This document shows, piece after piece, positions 18,493-28,606 of a stretch of 64,000 nt of DNA. How positions within the stretch are numbered: position 1 is the stretch's first letter; each line of letters begins with the position of its first letter. Made by a program: the position numbers and the translations under genes. The stretch spans positions 1,083,442 through 1,147,441 of the forward strand of contig JADJNW010000001.1 of assembly GCA_016714085.1 (NCBI GenBank), given 5' to 3'. The notes beneath the pieces are model-generated. The model was not told where the DNA came from, ran no database searches, and was given only the letters and a program-made list of their open reading frames with translations. The stretch is from Saprospiraceae bacterium (GTDB lineage: Bacteria; Bacteroidota; Bacteroidia; Chitinophagales; Saprospiraceae).

Positions 18493-20868
18493 TCATTCAC
18501 GCCGCAACGAATTCACAGGATTCGCCACCGCCGCTCTGATGCTTTGAAAACTGATGGTAATAAAAGCAATCACTACGGCCAGCACACCCGCCATGCCGAA
18601 GAGCCACCAATTCAAGTTAATGCGGTAAGCAAAATCTTGCAGCCAGTTGTTTGTTGCATAATACGCCAAAGGCACAGCGATAATAAAACCAATCACAACG
18701 AGTTGGAGGAAGTCTTTGGAAAGTAGCAGCACAATGCTCGATACCGAAGCGCCCAGCACCTTGCGGACGCCAATCTCTTTGGTGCGCTGCACGGCCATAT
18801 AAGTGGAAAGTCCGAATAGCCCGAAGCAGGTAATCAAAATAGCGACGAAAGTGAACCAGCGAATGACGTTGGCGGTTCTGGCTTCAGCGTCATGCAGGCT
18901 GGCAAATTGCTCGTCAAAAAATTCATAAGCGAATGGATAGTTTGGTTCAAATTTCTTCCAAACCGCTTCCATTTGCTTCAAAGTGCCGCTGATTTCATCG
19001 GTACTCAATTTCACAGAAAACTGAGAACGCCAATTGGGAGCAGGATTGATAAAGAAATAAACAGGCGCGATTTTTTCGTGCAAAGAGCGAAAATGAAAAT
19101 CTTTCACCACGCCAACGATTTGGCCGGGGCCGCGCTCGATGGCAGGCATCGCCATCTGATGTTCTAAAGGATTATCCCAGCCCAATTGCCGTGCTGCTTC
19201 TTCATTAATCAGATAAGCTGCGGTATCGGTAGCCATTTCTTTGGAAAAGCCGCGACCCATCGCCATTTCCATGCCGTAGGTTTCGATAAAATCGTGGTCG
19301 ATCACGAGGCAACGCATGGCGGGCAATTCGTCATCATTTTTGCCAATCGCCTGATACGGGATGCCGTAATCGCTGCCACCGGGGCCATTGGCAGAAGCAG
19401 AAACGTTTAGCACGCCTGGAATGCGCTTGAGTTCTTCTTTCATAGTCTCCGCTTGCGCCCGCATTTCAGGATTGGTCATGCTGAGCAACAGGCTTTGCTC
19501 CTTGTTGAAACCCAGGTTTTTATTTTGAATATAGTCCAATTGCCGCGTCATCACTAAAGCCGCAATGATGAGGAAAGTAGCGATAGCAAATTGGAATACG
19601 ACCAAGGTTTTTCTCAATAGCGCATTGCCCGAAAGGGAAGCTTGCCCTTTGATGGCGCTTCCAGGCTGGAATGCAGATAAAATAAAGGCAGGGTAGTAGC
19701 CCGACAAAACCGCTGTAATTAATGTTATACCAACCAAACCGATTACTAATATTGGATTACCGAGCCAGTTAGCACTCAAATTCCTACCTAAAAATTCATT
19801 CAAAGCAGGAAGGGAAATGCTGGTGAGAATCACAGCCAAAATGGCAGCAATAAAGCAAATCAACATGGTTTCGCTCATAAATTGCTTGACCAATGCAAAG
19901 CGGGAAGCGCCCACGGTCTTGCGCACGCCTACCTCTTTGGCTCTGGCGGTTGCCTGCGCGGTGGTCAGGTTGACAAAATTCAACGCAGCGATGAGCAAAA
20001 TGAACAGGGCCACGCCACTGAAAATATAGACGTAAATGATGTTGGAATTCACCGATAGCTCGCGGAAGAGATTGGAATGCAAATGAATAGAAGTGAGGGG
20101 CTGCAGCAGCGGAAAAGTCGCTTGAGCGTTTTCAGTGTCCAAATGCTTATCTAAAATGGCGTCAAACTTCTGAGCAATTTGCTCCACAGAAGCATCTGGC
20201 TTGAGCAACAAATAAGTGTAGAATTGATTCCAACGCACCCAATCGTGCAGGTCGGGATGCGTATAGGTACTCAGTGACACCAGGAAATTAAAAACAAAAT
20301 GCGAGTTCTCCGGCACGTCGGCCATGACGCCCGTCACCTTATATTGTAGTTGATTGTCGAACAACAGCGTTTGCCCGACCGCATTTCCGTCAGGAAAATA
20401 TTTCCTGGCTAAGGTTTCATTCAGCACCAAGCTATTCGGCTCTGTTAGTGCATTCGCGGGATTCCCTTGCAGCAGCTTCCAACTGAACATATCGAATACG
20501 GAGGCATCCGTGAACAAGCCCCCTTCTTCGAGGTATTGTTCATCGCCTTTGTTCACGAGTACTTGCCCGTAAGATAGGAAACGACAGCGTTCTTCCACCT
20601 CCGGCAATTCGTCTTTCGCGGCTTGCCCCCAAGGGTAGCCCACTTTGGCGATGCCATTTTCAAAAGAAGCGCCATCCACTTTGCTCGCCAGACGCACAAT
20701 GCGGTCGCTGTTTTTGTGATAACGGTCGAAACTCAATTCATTCACGACGTACACAGAGATAAGCAGACAGCAAGTCAGCCCAAGCGTGAGTCCAAACAAA
20801 TTAATAAAGGAGAAAATCTTGTTTTTGAACAGGTTGCGAAAAGCGATTTTAAGGTGATTTCGTAGCAT
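18493..20868 (-). CDS. FtsX/MacB-type ABC transporter permease (copy 6)
   Basis: An intact ~791-aa protein from the ATG at 20866-20868 (MLRNHLKIAFRNLFKNK). The in-frame extension to 20928 covers low-complexity leader and is unlikely to be translated. The N-terminal helix is INLFGLTLGLTCCLLIS. The first FtsX core contains LNFVNLTTAQATARAKEVGV and the second RTKEIGVRKVLGASVSSIV, ending AAVANPVNSLRRE. Its last 250 bp closely match the truncated copy at 15626-15880. Confidence 0.9.
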   Translation of the reverse strand: MLRNHLKIAFRNLFKNKIFSFINLFGLTLGLTCCLLISVYVVNELSFDRYHKNSDRIVRLASKVDGASFENGIAKVGYPWGQAAKDELPEVEERCRFLSYGQVLVNKGDEQYLEEGGLFTDASVFDMFSWKLLQGNPANALTEPNSLVLNETLARKYFPDGNAVGQTLLFDNQLQYKVTGVMADVPENSHFVFNFLVSLSTYTHPDLHDWVRWNQFYTYLLLKPDASVEQIAQKFDAILDKHLDTENAQATFPLLQPLTSIHLHSNLFRELSVNSNIIYVYIFSGVALFILLIAALNFVNLTTAQATARAKEVGVRKTVGASRFALVKQFMSETMLICFIAAILAVILTSISLPALNEFLGRNLSANWLGNPILVIGLVGITLITAVLSGYYPAFILSAFQPGSAIKGQASLSGNALLRKTLVVFQFAIATFLIIAALVMTRQLDYIQNKNLGFNKEQSLLLSMTNPEMRAQAETMKEELKRIPGVLNVSASANGPGGSDYGIPYQAIGKNDDELPAMRCLVIDHDFIETYGMEMAMGRGFSKEMATDTAAYLINEEAARQLGWDNPLEHQMAMPAIERGPGQIVGVVKDFHFRSLHEKIAPVYFFINPAPNWRSQFSVKLSTDEISGTLKQMEAVWKKFEPNYPFAYEFFDEQFASLHDAEARTANVIRWFTFVAILITCFGLFGLSTYMAVQRTKEIGVRKVLGASVSSIVLLLSKDFLQLVVIGFIIAVPLAYYATNNWLQDFAYRINLNWWLFGMAGVLAVVIAFITISFQSIRAAVANPVNSLRRE
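18500..18756. repeat. Duplicated permease 3' segment (second copy; first at 15626-15880)
   Basis: The two ~255-bp stretches share long identical runs (AAATCTTGCAGCCAGTTGTT; AATCACAACGAGTTGGAGGA) and differ mostly at silent positions. They lie in the same orientation and bracket the TonB receptor gene. Confidence 0.8.
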
Positions 20869-20964
20869 AGCTTTATTTTTAATGGTGTTAAGATGTTTTG
20901 GTGCGATGGTGTTAAAGTACCAAAACACTATAACACTATAGCACTATAACACCATAAGACCTAA
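20869..20964 (-). promoter_or_regulatory. Self-complementary leader between permease copies 7 and 6
   Basis: The 96-bp gap contains ATGGTGTTA at 20882-20890 and 20906-20914, both complementary to TAACACCAT at 20947-20955. It also has a 9-bp stem TGTTTTGGT/ACCAAAACA (20894-20902 with 20919-20927), and a run of ACTATA-type repeats. The stems are mutually exclusive, so the leader could fold in two ways before copy 6. There is no T-run, so it is not an obvious terminator. Confidence 0.45.
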
Positions 20965-23410
20965 TTATTCACTTCGCAAACTCTCCACCGGATTTGTAAT
21001 AGCTGCCCGAATTGCTTGAAAACTCACCGTACCCAATGCTACCAGCAAAGCGATAAATCCTGCCAGGGCAAACATCCACCAGGGCAAATTGATGCGATAC
21101 GCAAAATCTGCCAGCCAATTGTTCATAGCGTACCAGGCCACCGGCACAGCAATTACCGCCGCAATCAGCACCAGCCATAGAAAATCTTTGGAAATGAGGG
21201 TGACAATATTGCCAACGCTGGCGCCCAGTACCTTGCGGATGCCGATCTCGCGCACGCGCTGCGCCGTCGCAAAAGCTGCCAAACCAAACAAACCAAGGCA
21301 AGCGATAAAAATGGCAATGCCGGAGAAGATAGTAAACAAGCGCCCCTGTCGTTGCTCGGCTTCATAGAGTTGTCCGAAGCTTTCATCCACAAAAGTGTAC
21401 TGATAAGGAAAATCGGGAAGGAATTGCCTCCAGTTTTTTTCTATATGATTCAGGGCGTTTGGGAATATTATGCCCGTCTAATTTGATCGAAATATCGCTA
21501 TAACTAAATCCGTCATTGGATGGTGGAATAAAAAAGATAATTGGGTTAATATCAGAATGCAGCGATTCAAAATTGAAATCCTTTACAATACCAATCAAGC
21601 GCCCTTTGCGCCCACCATATTCAAAGGATTTGTCAATTCCATCCTCCGGCTTTTGCCAGCCGATCATACGCATCGCCGTTTCGTTGATAATGAAAGCGGT
21701 GGAGTCATCCGTAGGAAAATCACGAGAGAAGTTGCGCCCGCCAGCAAAGGGAATACCATAAGTCGGGAAAAAATCATGATCTGCAAACACCATATATAGG
21801 GTTTCAGAAGAATTAATCAGAGAGTCGCCCATCGGCACTTTGGCCGTGCCAAAAGAATTGAGCAGGCGATTGGAAGGTACTAACAGCGAGCGTCCGACAT
21901 TTTTTACATTCGGGTTGCTCATTAATTCTGTCCGAAAAGCCTCCCACTTGTCCGTAACGGAGCTATAATAAGGCAAGGTAATCAGGTGTTCTTTATCAAA
22001 ACCCAGCGATTTATTTTGCATATACTGCAATTGCTGGAATACAATGCCCGTGCAACTAATCAGAATAATCGAAATCGAAAATTGAGCAACGACCAACACC
22101 TTGCGCAGCGACACATTGCCGCCACCTACTTTGAAAACGCCTTTCAAGACTGTAATTGGTTGGAACGATGACATAAATATCGCCGGATAGATGCCCGACA
22201 ATAGCCCCACCAACGCCGTCACACCTATCGCCAATGCTGCAAAGCGCCAATTGAAAATGGACTGAATGGTTAAATCTTTACCTGTCAAACTCTCCAAAAT
22301 GGGCAGGCATAGCCAGGTCACGCCCACCGCTAAAATCATTGCCAGCAAAGTCATCAACAGGGATTCGCTCAAGAACTGCCGCATCAACTCGCCCTGCTGT
22401 GCTCCTGCTACTTTGCGGATGCCAATTTCTTTGGCGCGCGTAGCCGAGCGTGCAGTCGCCAAATTCATATAATTAATGGCAGCAATCAATAAAATCAGCA
22501 GCGCAATCGCCCCAAAAATGTACACCCGCTTGATGTCACCATTTGGTTCGATCTCAGAATCGAGGTGCGAATGCAGGTGGATATCGGTCATTTTATTCAA
22601 AAAAAGCTTGGTAAAGCTGGAAGGTTTTATAGCAGCACCATCCGGCGACATACCTGGATTCATGTGCCGATCCAGAAACGCGGGGAACTGTGCCTCCAGC
22701 CTATTAGCGTCATAATTTTTGGGTAAAAGCAGATAAGTGGAAAAGGAATTATTACCAAAATTGGTACGCAAACCTTCCTCGCCATATACATTCGGGTTGC
22801 GAAGCGTGCTAAATGCCACCAGAAAATCAGGATGCCAATGCGAATTGGGCGGAAATTTTTTAAAAACGCCCGATACCTTGGCTGCAAACAGCCCATCCAC
22901 CTGCATATCCTTGCCCATTGGATCTTCATCGCCGAAGTATTTCTTCGCCATCTCATCCGACACCATCACCGTAAACGGATCCACCAACGCCTTATCAGGA
23001 TTGCCTTTCAGAACGTCAATAGAAAATATTTTGAATAGATTCTCTTCTGCCAAAAACACATTTTCCTCATTAAACACCTTATCCTCATATCGAAAATTCC
23101 GCGTTGTTTGCAAAATGCGCACCACTTCTTCCACTTCTTTGAAATCATTTTTGATCAACGGCCCAAACGGCGGCGCTACATGCCCCAAGTGCAATTGCAC
23201 AGAACCATCCTTCTCCAAAAAACTGCGCGTGACGCGATAAATGCGGTCGGCTTTCTCGTGGTAGCGGTCGTAGCTCAATTCATCCAGAATAAACAGCGCG
23301 ATCAGCAGGCAGCAAGCCAAACCAATCGTAAGCCCAAACAAATTGACCAAAGAAAATACTTTGTGGCGCATTAAATTGCGGAAGGCAATCTTGAAGTAGT
23401 TTTGCAACAT
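20965..23410 (-). CDS. FtsX/MacB-type ABC transporter permease (copy 7, one frameshift)
   Basis: The main frame 21383-23410 (675 codons) starts MLQNYFKIAFRNLMRHK and has the N-terminal helix, periplasmic domain and first FtsX domain (INYMNLATARSATRAKEIGI). The C-terminal FtsX domain continues in frame 20965-21390 (RVREIGIRKVLGASVGNIV, ending AAITNPVESLRSE). The join is near 21465, where one surplus A in CCCAAACG turns GHNIPNALNHIEKNW into GHNIPKRPESYRKK. Full length is ~815 aa. It is tandem with copy 6 in the same direction. Confidence 0.85.
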
Positions 23411-23674
23411 AATAGGTGATATTAGATATTAGGTGTTGGATTTTAGGTATAAGACTCCTTGATGGGAAACGAGGTTACACCCCTGTCCCATTTTTTGCAA
23501 AGACAATATTTGTAGAACTTGGTTGCTTATGTGGCGGCTGCATTGGTTGCCAAACCAAATAAAGAACAAAAACAGCGGCTGAAGCCCGCCGATACTTAGA
23601 ATTATAATACAAATTCAAACCCTGAAGCAGAGAAACCATGCGACTTATTGGTATTATTTTATACCTCATCGCAC

Positions 23675-25435
23675 TCATCCAGACAGCCATTCTACCTCTT
23701 CACCATTCAAGAGCGGGGGGCTAATTCATTGAAAGCCCTTTGGTGATAAGCGTTGAGCCATAGGCTCAGGTTCGGTTAATAAATTTTTATCAATCAAGAC
23801 GGTATCGATCGGGAAAAGGCTCAAGGTTTCAAATTCTAAAAACTTAACTGCGGTTTCCTCGTCTTCACACAAAGGATTAGGTTTTCAATACGGATACCGT
23901 ATTCGCCTGTTTTGTAAATCCAGGTTCATTAGAGGTAGCATACCCGGTTCGTGCGCGGTGTTGCCTCGCTGATTGCTGGGGCTTGCTGCGAAACCTTGCG
24001 GCGGCTCGTGTACACTCAAAAAAAGAAGCCTACGCCATGCGCCCGTGCCGTGCCCATAATTCAACCCGTGTTGCCAAAGTTACATTCGCGCAAATGCATC
24101 CAACTGCGCCCCTGCTGTCCCCGCCGGAAATTTGGCGGTCGCCAAAGCGATATGCCCTTTTAAAACCAAAGTGTAGTTGCGTTTTTGCTCGTCGGTGGGT
24201 GCGCTGAGCGCAATCGTGCGGGTGATGTCGGTCGTGCCTTGTAAATACTGCCCGCCGGAGTCGAGCAGGAGGATGCCTTCGGGTTTGATGCTTGCAGAAG
24301 TTTTTTCGTCTGGTCGATAATGCACAATCGCACCGTTACTATTGTATCCGACAATCGCCGTGAAGCTTTCGCCAAAATAATCGCCTTGCGCTTTGCGGAA
24401 TTCGTGGAGCCGGCGACCCGCTTCGTATTCGGTTATGGTTCTGGATTTCAATTCTTGTTCCAGCCAACGGAAAAAATGAAGCAAAGCCACACCATCCTTA
24501 CGCATCGTTTCACGCAAATGCCCGATTTCCGTTTCGTTTTTAATCGCCTTTAATTGTAAAGGAATATTATCGCCTTTGATGCGGTGTTGCTCTGGAATCG
24601 CTTCGTACAATCGCATATTGATCAGTGGTCATCAATAAAATTAGCTGTTCCAGTTGCTTCAAAAAGTTTTCTACATCCTGGTATGGTTTTAAAATGACGC
24701 CATCGTTATTCAGATTTGTCTTGATTTCATCCGCTACTTTGTCGGGATTCATAAAAGGTAGGACGTTTTCTTTCCCACTACCAAAAAAACCAACAGCGAC
24801 GGGATTTGCTTCTACATCAGCACCGCGTATATTGAGCGTCCATGCAATGTCGTCGAGGGTAGTAATGAGATGAAAATCAGCGCCTTGCTTGGTCATTCGT
24901 TCGCGGATGCGATTCAATTTGAGGCGCGACTTTCGCCAGCGAATTGTTCATCGAATTCAAAAATCGTTCCCGTTGGCAAAGCAGGGCGGTCGAGCCAAAT
25001 AGCATCGATTAAGTCTATATTATAATCTAATTTGATTTGTTTAGAATGTAAATGCTTTTCCAAAAGCGGATTTTGACCAACCGAAAAGAGCGAGCCGTCC
25101 AAACCAAGCGTAGCGCCGGGTTTCAAATTTTCTTGCAGCCAGGTGACGTGCTCCGGCGCGTGCGGCACGATTTGTTTGTGCAATTCGATTGCTGTGTCTT
25201 TCAATTCGGTTTCCGCTTGCAAAAAATAGCGAGAATCCGTCCACAGTCCGGCGTGGTTTTGCGTGACGATTACCAAACCCGCCGAGCCTGTAAATCCTGA
25301 AATCCACTGGCGCGTTTTCCAATGATCGGGTAGGTATTCGCTTTGATGCGGGTCGCTACTGGGAATGAGGTAAGCGTCGATGCCTTGCGCTTGCATTGCC
25401 TGGCGGAGGCGGCTGATTTTTTCGTTGATGGTCAT
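23675..25435 (-). pseudogene. pepP: Xaa-Pro aminopeptidase (M24B), multiply frameshifted
   Basis: Reconstructed as ~585 aa, the size of the three-domain aminopeptidase P of Bacteroidota and eukaryotes. The start MTINEKISRLRQAMQAQGID is intact. Creatinase-like N-terminal domains occupy 24914-25435 and 24567-24917. The catalytic domain follows in 24080-24616, with the metal ligand motif LLDSGGQYLQGTTDITRT. Below 24080 the protein continues through several shifts: LNYGHGTG, NEPGF, ENLILC and finally NGEEVEWLSG before the TGA at 23675-23677. At least five lesions are present. The enzyme removes N-terminal residues before proline using two Mn ions. All ligand motifs remain recognisable, so sequencing error is as likely as decay. 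Confidence 0.8.
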
Positions 25436-25563
25436 GGTTTGAAATTGGTTATTGGCTATTAGGGTTTGGTTATTTGAAATTCGAAATTGGGGTTTGGCAA
25501 ATAAACAAAATTCATTCCAGACCTTGTGTTGTAAAAGCTTGCAAATTGCTGTCGGAATACATT

Positions 25564-26259
25564 TTATAAATCACCTTTCATGGGTCGCAGCAGGATTTCT
25601 TCGAGGCAAACCGTTGGCCCTGTATTCCAGGCATTCCAAATGGCTTGTGCGACTTCTTTTGGGTCGATGAGTCGTTCGGAAGAAATATTCGAGCCTTCCC
25701 AGGAGGCAGTATTAGTCGAGCTTGGGAGTATTGCAGTGACTTTCACACCTTTGTTTTGCAATTCCAGCCGTAGGCATCGTGTGAAGCCGAGCATAGCGTA
25801 TTTCGTGATGGTGTAAGAACCAGAATCGGCATAAGCTTTGAGGCTGGCGACAGAGCAGAGATTAAAGATATGTCCTTTCCTCGTTCCACCATCATAGGTG
25901 CGATAGCGCGCGTGAGATGATAAGCAGCATACAAATTAATATTCATCATGTTTTCAAGAAGACCATTATCTTCATCCAGCATTTCACTTTGAATAAAAAT
26001 ACCAGCATTATTAATTAACAAATCAACCGTATCCCAATGCGTTTTAATAAGATCGCCGAGGCGCAGCACTTCTTCTTTTGAGCGAGATCGGTCGGGAAAA
26101 TATGTATCTGAACTGGAAATTTGCTTCCCAAATCCTGTTTCAACTGCTGAAGGTCTTCGCTGTGGCGGGCACCAACGCGAGGTTGAAGCCCTGTTGTGCA
26201 AAGATTTCGGCGGTGGCGCGCACAATGCCTTTGGTAGCTCCGGTGATTATTGTGTTCAT
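25564..26259 (-). pseudogene. Short-chain dehydrogenase/reductase, frameshifted
   Basis: Reconstructed as ~232 aa from ATG 26257-26259: MNTIITGATKGIVRATAEIF (the usual TGxxxGIG nucleotide loop appears as TGATKGIV), then GARHSEDLQQLKQDL, LLINNAGIF, and after a shift near 25850 the C-terminal half ITKYAMLGFTRCLRLEL, which holds the YxxxK-like catalytic pair in its upstream part. Shifts fall near 26175, 26085 and 25850. It is an NAD(P)-dependent oxidoreductase of unknown substrate. It diverges from mlaE. Confidence 0.75.
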
Positions 26260-26447
26260 CGTTTGAAGTTTGAGGTTTGGATGTTCTGACATCTCTTATC
26301 TGACATCGGACATCTCTCTTCCCAGACGATTCAACTTCTTTTACATTAGGATTGTTGCGTAAAAAGCTTTTACTAAAAGTTCGATTGAGCGAATTCTGCA
26401 AAATTGAACTATTTTTGGGCTTTCTAATACGGCAGAACCCGAAAGAC

Positions 26448-27190
26448 ATGAATTTAAAGATTCTTTACCACTTTGGCCGCTATGTATTGATGCTTGGCAC
26501 GGCGTTGGGGCGACCTGAAAACTGGCGGATGTACTACAAGGAAACCATGCGTCAGATGAACGATATCGGGGTAGGGTCCTTGATTATTGTGGTGTTGATT
26601 TCCATTTTTATCGGTGCAGTGACCGCGATCCAGTTTGCCTATCAGCTTGACGGAACCTTAGTGCCTCGTTATTACATTGGTTATATCGTGCGTGATAGTA
26701 CCATTATAGAATTAGCGCCTACTATTACATGCCTGGTATTGGCAGGGAAAGTGGGATCGAATATGGCGGCGGAGATAGGCGGGATGCGCCAGAAAGAGCA
26801 TATCGATGCGATGGAAATCATGGGCGTGAATACCGCTTCTTATTTGCTGCGACCGAAGATTTTAGCGGCTTTGATCGTGATTCCGATGCTGGTGGCGATT
26901 GGTGCATTTGTGAGCATCATGGGCGGTTATCTCGCTTCTGTGCCTACTGGTTTGATGAGCGATGCAGAATATGTGCAGGGGTTCGTTCGTTCTTTTTACA
27001 GAAAAATGTGCGGATGATGTTTGTCAAAGCTATTGTTTTTGCATTTATCCTTACAAGTGTATCATGTTATCAGGGTTATTATGTAAAAGGCGGCAGTATA
27101 GAGCTTGGTCGAGCCAGCACCAATGCTGTTGTATTTAGTGATATTTTAATATTATTAGCTGATTATTTAATCGCAGTGCTTTTAACATAA
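26448..27190 (+). CDS. mlaE: MlaE-family lipid ABC transporter permease (one frameshift)
   Basis: Starts at ATG 26448 (MNLKILYHFGRYVLMLGTAL); the longer in-frame ORF from 26352 adds an unlikely N-terminus. About 247 aa with five to six hydrophobic segments. Family motifs are present: FIGAVTAIQFAYQL, GKVGSNMAAEIGGMR, ISxMExMGVN-like DAMEIMGVN, and after a shift near 26995 VSCYQGYYVKGG and ASTNAVVFSDILILLADYLI. MlaE proteins are the membrane part of the complex that moves phospholipids between inner and outer membranes. mlaF follows 28 bp downstream. No MlaD substrate-binding gene is adjacent. Confidence 0.85.
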
Positions 27191-27218
27191 TAAGAATGTA
27201 AAGATTGAATAATAAAAT

Positions 27219-27998
27219 ATGATTAAAGCCGAAAATATTTATAAATCTTTTGAAGGGAATGATGTTTTAAAAGGCATTACCACTGAGTTCTTTCCCGGCA
27301 AAACCAATTTGATCATTGGACGAAGCGGGGCAGGAAAACCGTACTGCTAAAGATTCTGGTGGGCTTGCTGACCCCAACGAGCGGCAAAGTTCTTTATGAT
27401 ACTACCGATTTTTTTCAGTTTGGATAAAAAGAGAAACGCGCTTTGCGAATGCAAATCGGGATGCTGTTTCAAGGTTCGGCTTTATTCGATTCAATGACCG
27501 TCGAGCAAAATATTCGCTTTCCGCTTGATATGTTTACAACCATGACCGCCAAAAAGAGAAGCTGAATCGAGTAGATTATTGTCTGGAAAGGGTAGAATTG
27601 ACGGGCAAAAACAAAAGCTTTCCCTCTGAAGTGAGCGGTGGGCAACAAAAGCGCGTAGGTATTGCTCGATCTATTGTGCTGCAACCCAAATACCTTTTTG
27701 CGATGAACCCAACTCCGGGCTTGATCCTAAGACCGCTTTATTAATTGATGAACTTATTAAAAGTATTACAGTCGAAAATAATATTACCACCGTTATTAAT
27801 ACGCATGATATGAATTCGGTAATGGAAATCGGCGATAATATTATTTTATTATACAAAGGCGAAATCGCCTGGCGCGGCAGCAACCATGAGGTACTCACCA
27901 GTGATAATGAGATTCTCGACGATTTTATTTTTGCATCGCCTTTTCTCCAGCGCTTGCGAGCCGCAGCTATGGAAAATGGGGCTTCCCCCGCAAAGTGA
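27219..27998 (+). pseudogene. mlaF: MlaF-family ABC transporter ATPase, multiply frameshifted
   Basis: Reconstructed as ~259 aa from ATG 27219 (MIKAENIYKSFEGNDVLKG). Walker A GRSGAGK is followed at once by a shift: one A is missing from the run GGAAAACC, where GGAAAAACC would give GKTVLLK. A second lies in a TTTTTTT run near 27412 and a third near 27550. A fourth is in a TTTTT run near 27690, just before Walker B (CDEPNSGLDPKT in the restored frame). The signature SEVSGGQQKRVGIARS is intact. It powers the MlaE permease. Three of the four breaks are in homopolymers, which argues for sequencing error. Confidence 0.8.
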
Positions 27999-28020
27999 GA
28001 AGCCCGCGATTCCATTTAAA

Positions 28021-28558
28021 TCAGTGTTCTTCCTCGTCATCCTCAGGTTCTTCGCCTGCCTCAAAACCTTTTGGTTGATTATCGCTCACAGGCGCATTTC
28101 CTGATAAACTTTGATTTTCAACCCAGTTAATTAATTGATTCTTATCGGCTTCTGAAAGTCGTGCCTCCGGATGCATCATTTTATAATCCCATAAAGGCAT
28201 TTCGCCCTTCTGAATAACTTCAATAATCTCTTCAAATGCTTCTTCTGGCTCTTCACCAAAAGCTTCTGGTGTTCCCCATTTTGAGAAATTTAAATGTTCT
28301 CGCCCTTCTATGATATGATTTTGTAAAATCCAGGATACGGGTGCAACATTCGAGTACCAAGGATATTTCGTCTCATGTGAATGACAATCATAGCAAGCAT
28401 TTTTAAGCATTGTAGAGATTTCAGCCGATGGTTGAGCAATCGCTAAAAAGTCCTGTTGTGGGTCCACTGGTGGATTTTGATGGCTCGGACGTATAAATTG
28501 CATTCCAATAAATAGAACCAGCAAGCCAATTAATATGATTTTAATTGCCTTTTTTCAT
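28021..28558 (-). CDS. Haem-binding-domain protein (cytochrome c-like)
   Basis: About 178 aa. The frame from 28524 is joined to the ATG at 28556-28558 (MKKAIKIILIGLLVLF once one A is removed from the AAAAAA run), giving a signal anchor. The body has CYDCHSHETKYPWYSNVAPVSW, a single CxxCH haem-attachment motif in the context of the Haem_bd family, followed by GEMPLWDYKMMHPEARLS. The tail is acidic (EEPEDDEEEH). It is the last gene of the metal-efflux operon, which suggests a redox role in the periplasm, possibly linked to copper. That link is inference. Confidence 0.8.
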
Positions 28559-28606
28559 GTTAATGTTTTTTGTTTTAAAAATAATTTACTCCCCTTTCAG
28601 ATCGTT

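Noticed and set aside
2646..23410. Permease cluster as a bacitracin-type resistance module (BceAB-like)
   Set aside because: Domain order is double MacB/FtsX, with no BceA-type ATPase and no linked sensor kinase.
23639..23727. Possible tiny plus-strand peptide starting MRLIGIILYLIALIQ
   Set aside because: It overlaps the 3' end of the aminopeptidase on the other strand and has no supporting context.
23675..25435. Aminopeptidase P as a genuine pseudogene
   Set aside because: All metal-ligand motifs survive and neighbouring genes show homopolymer shifts, so true decay is not established.
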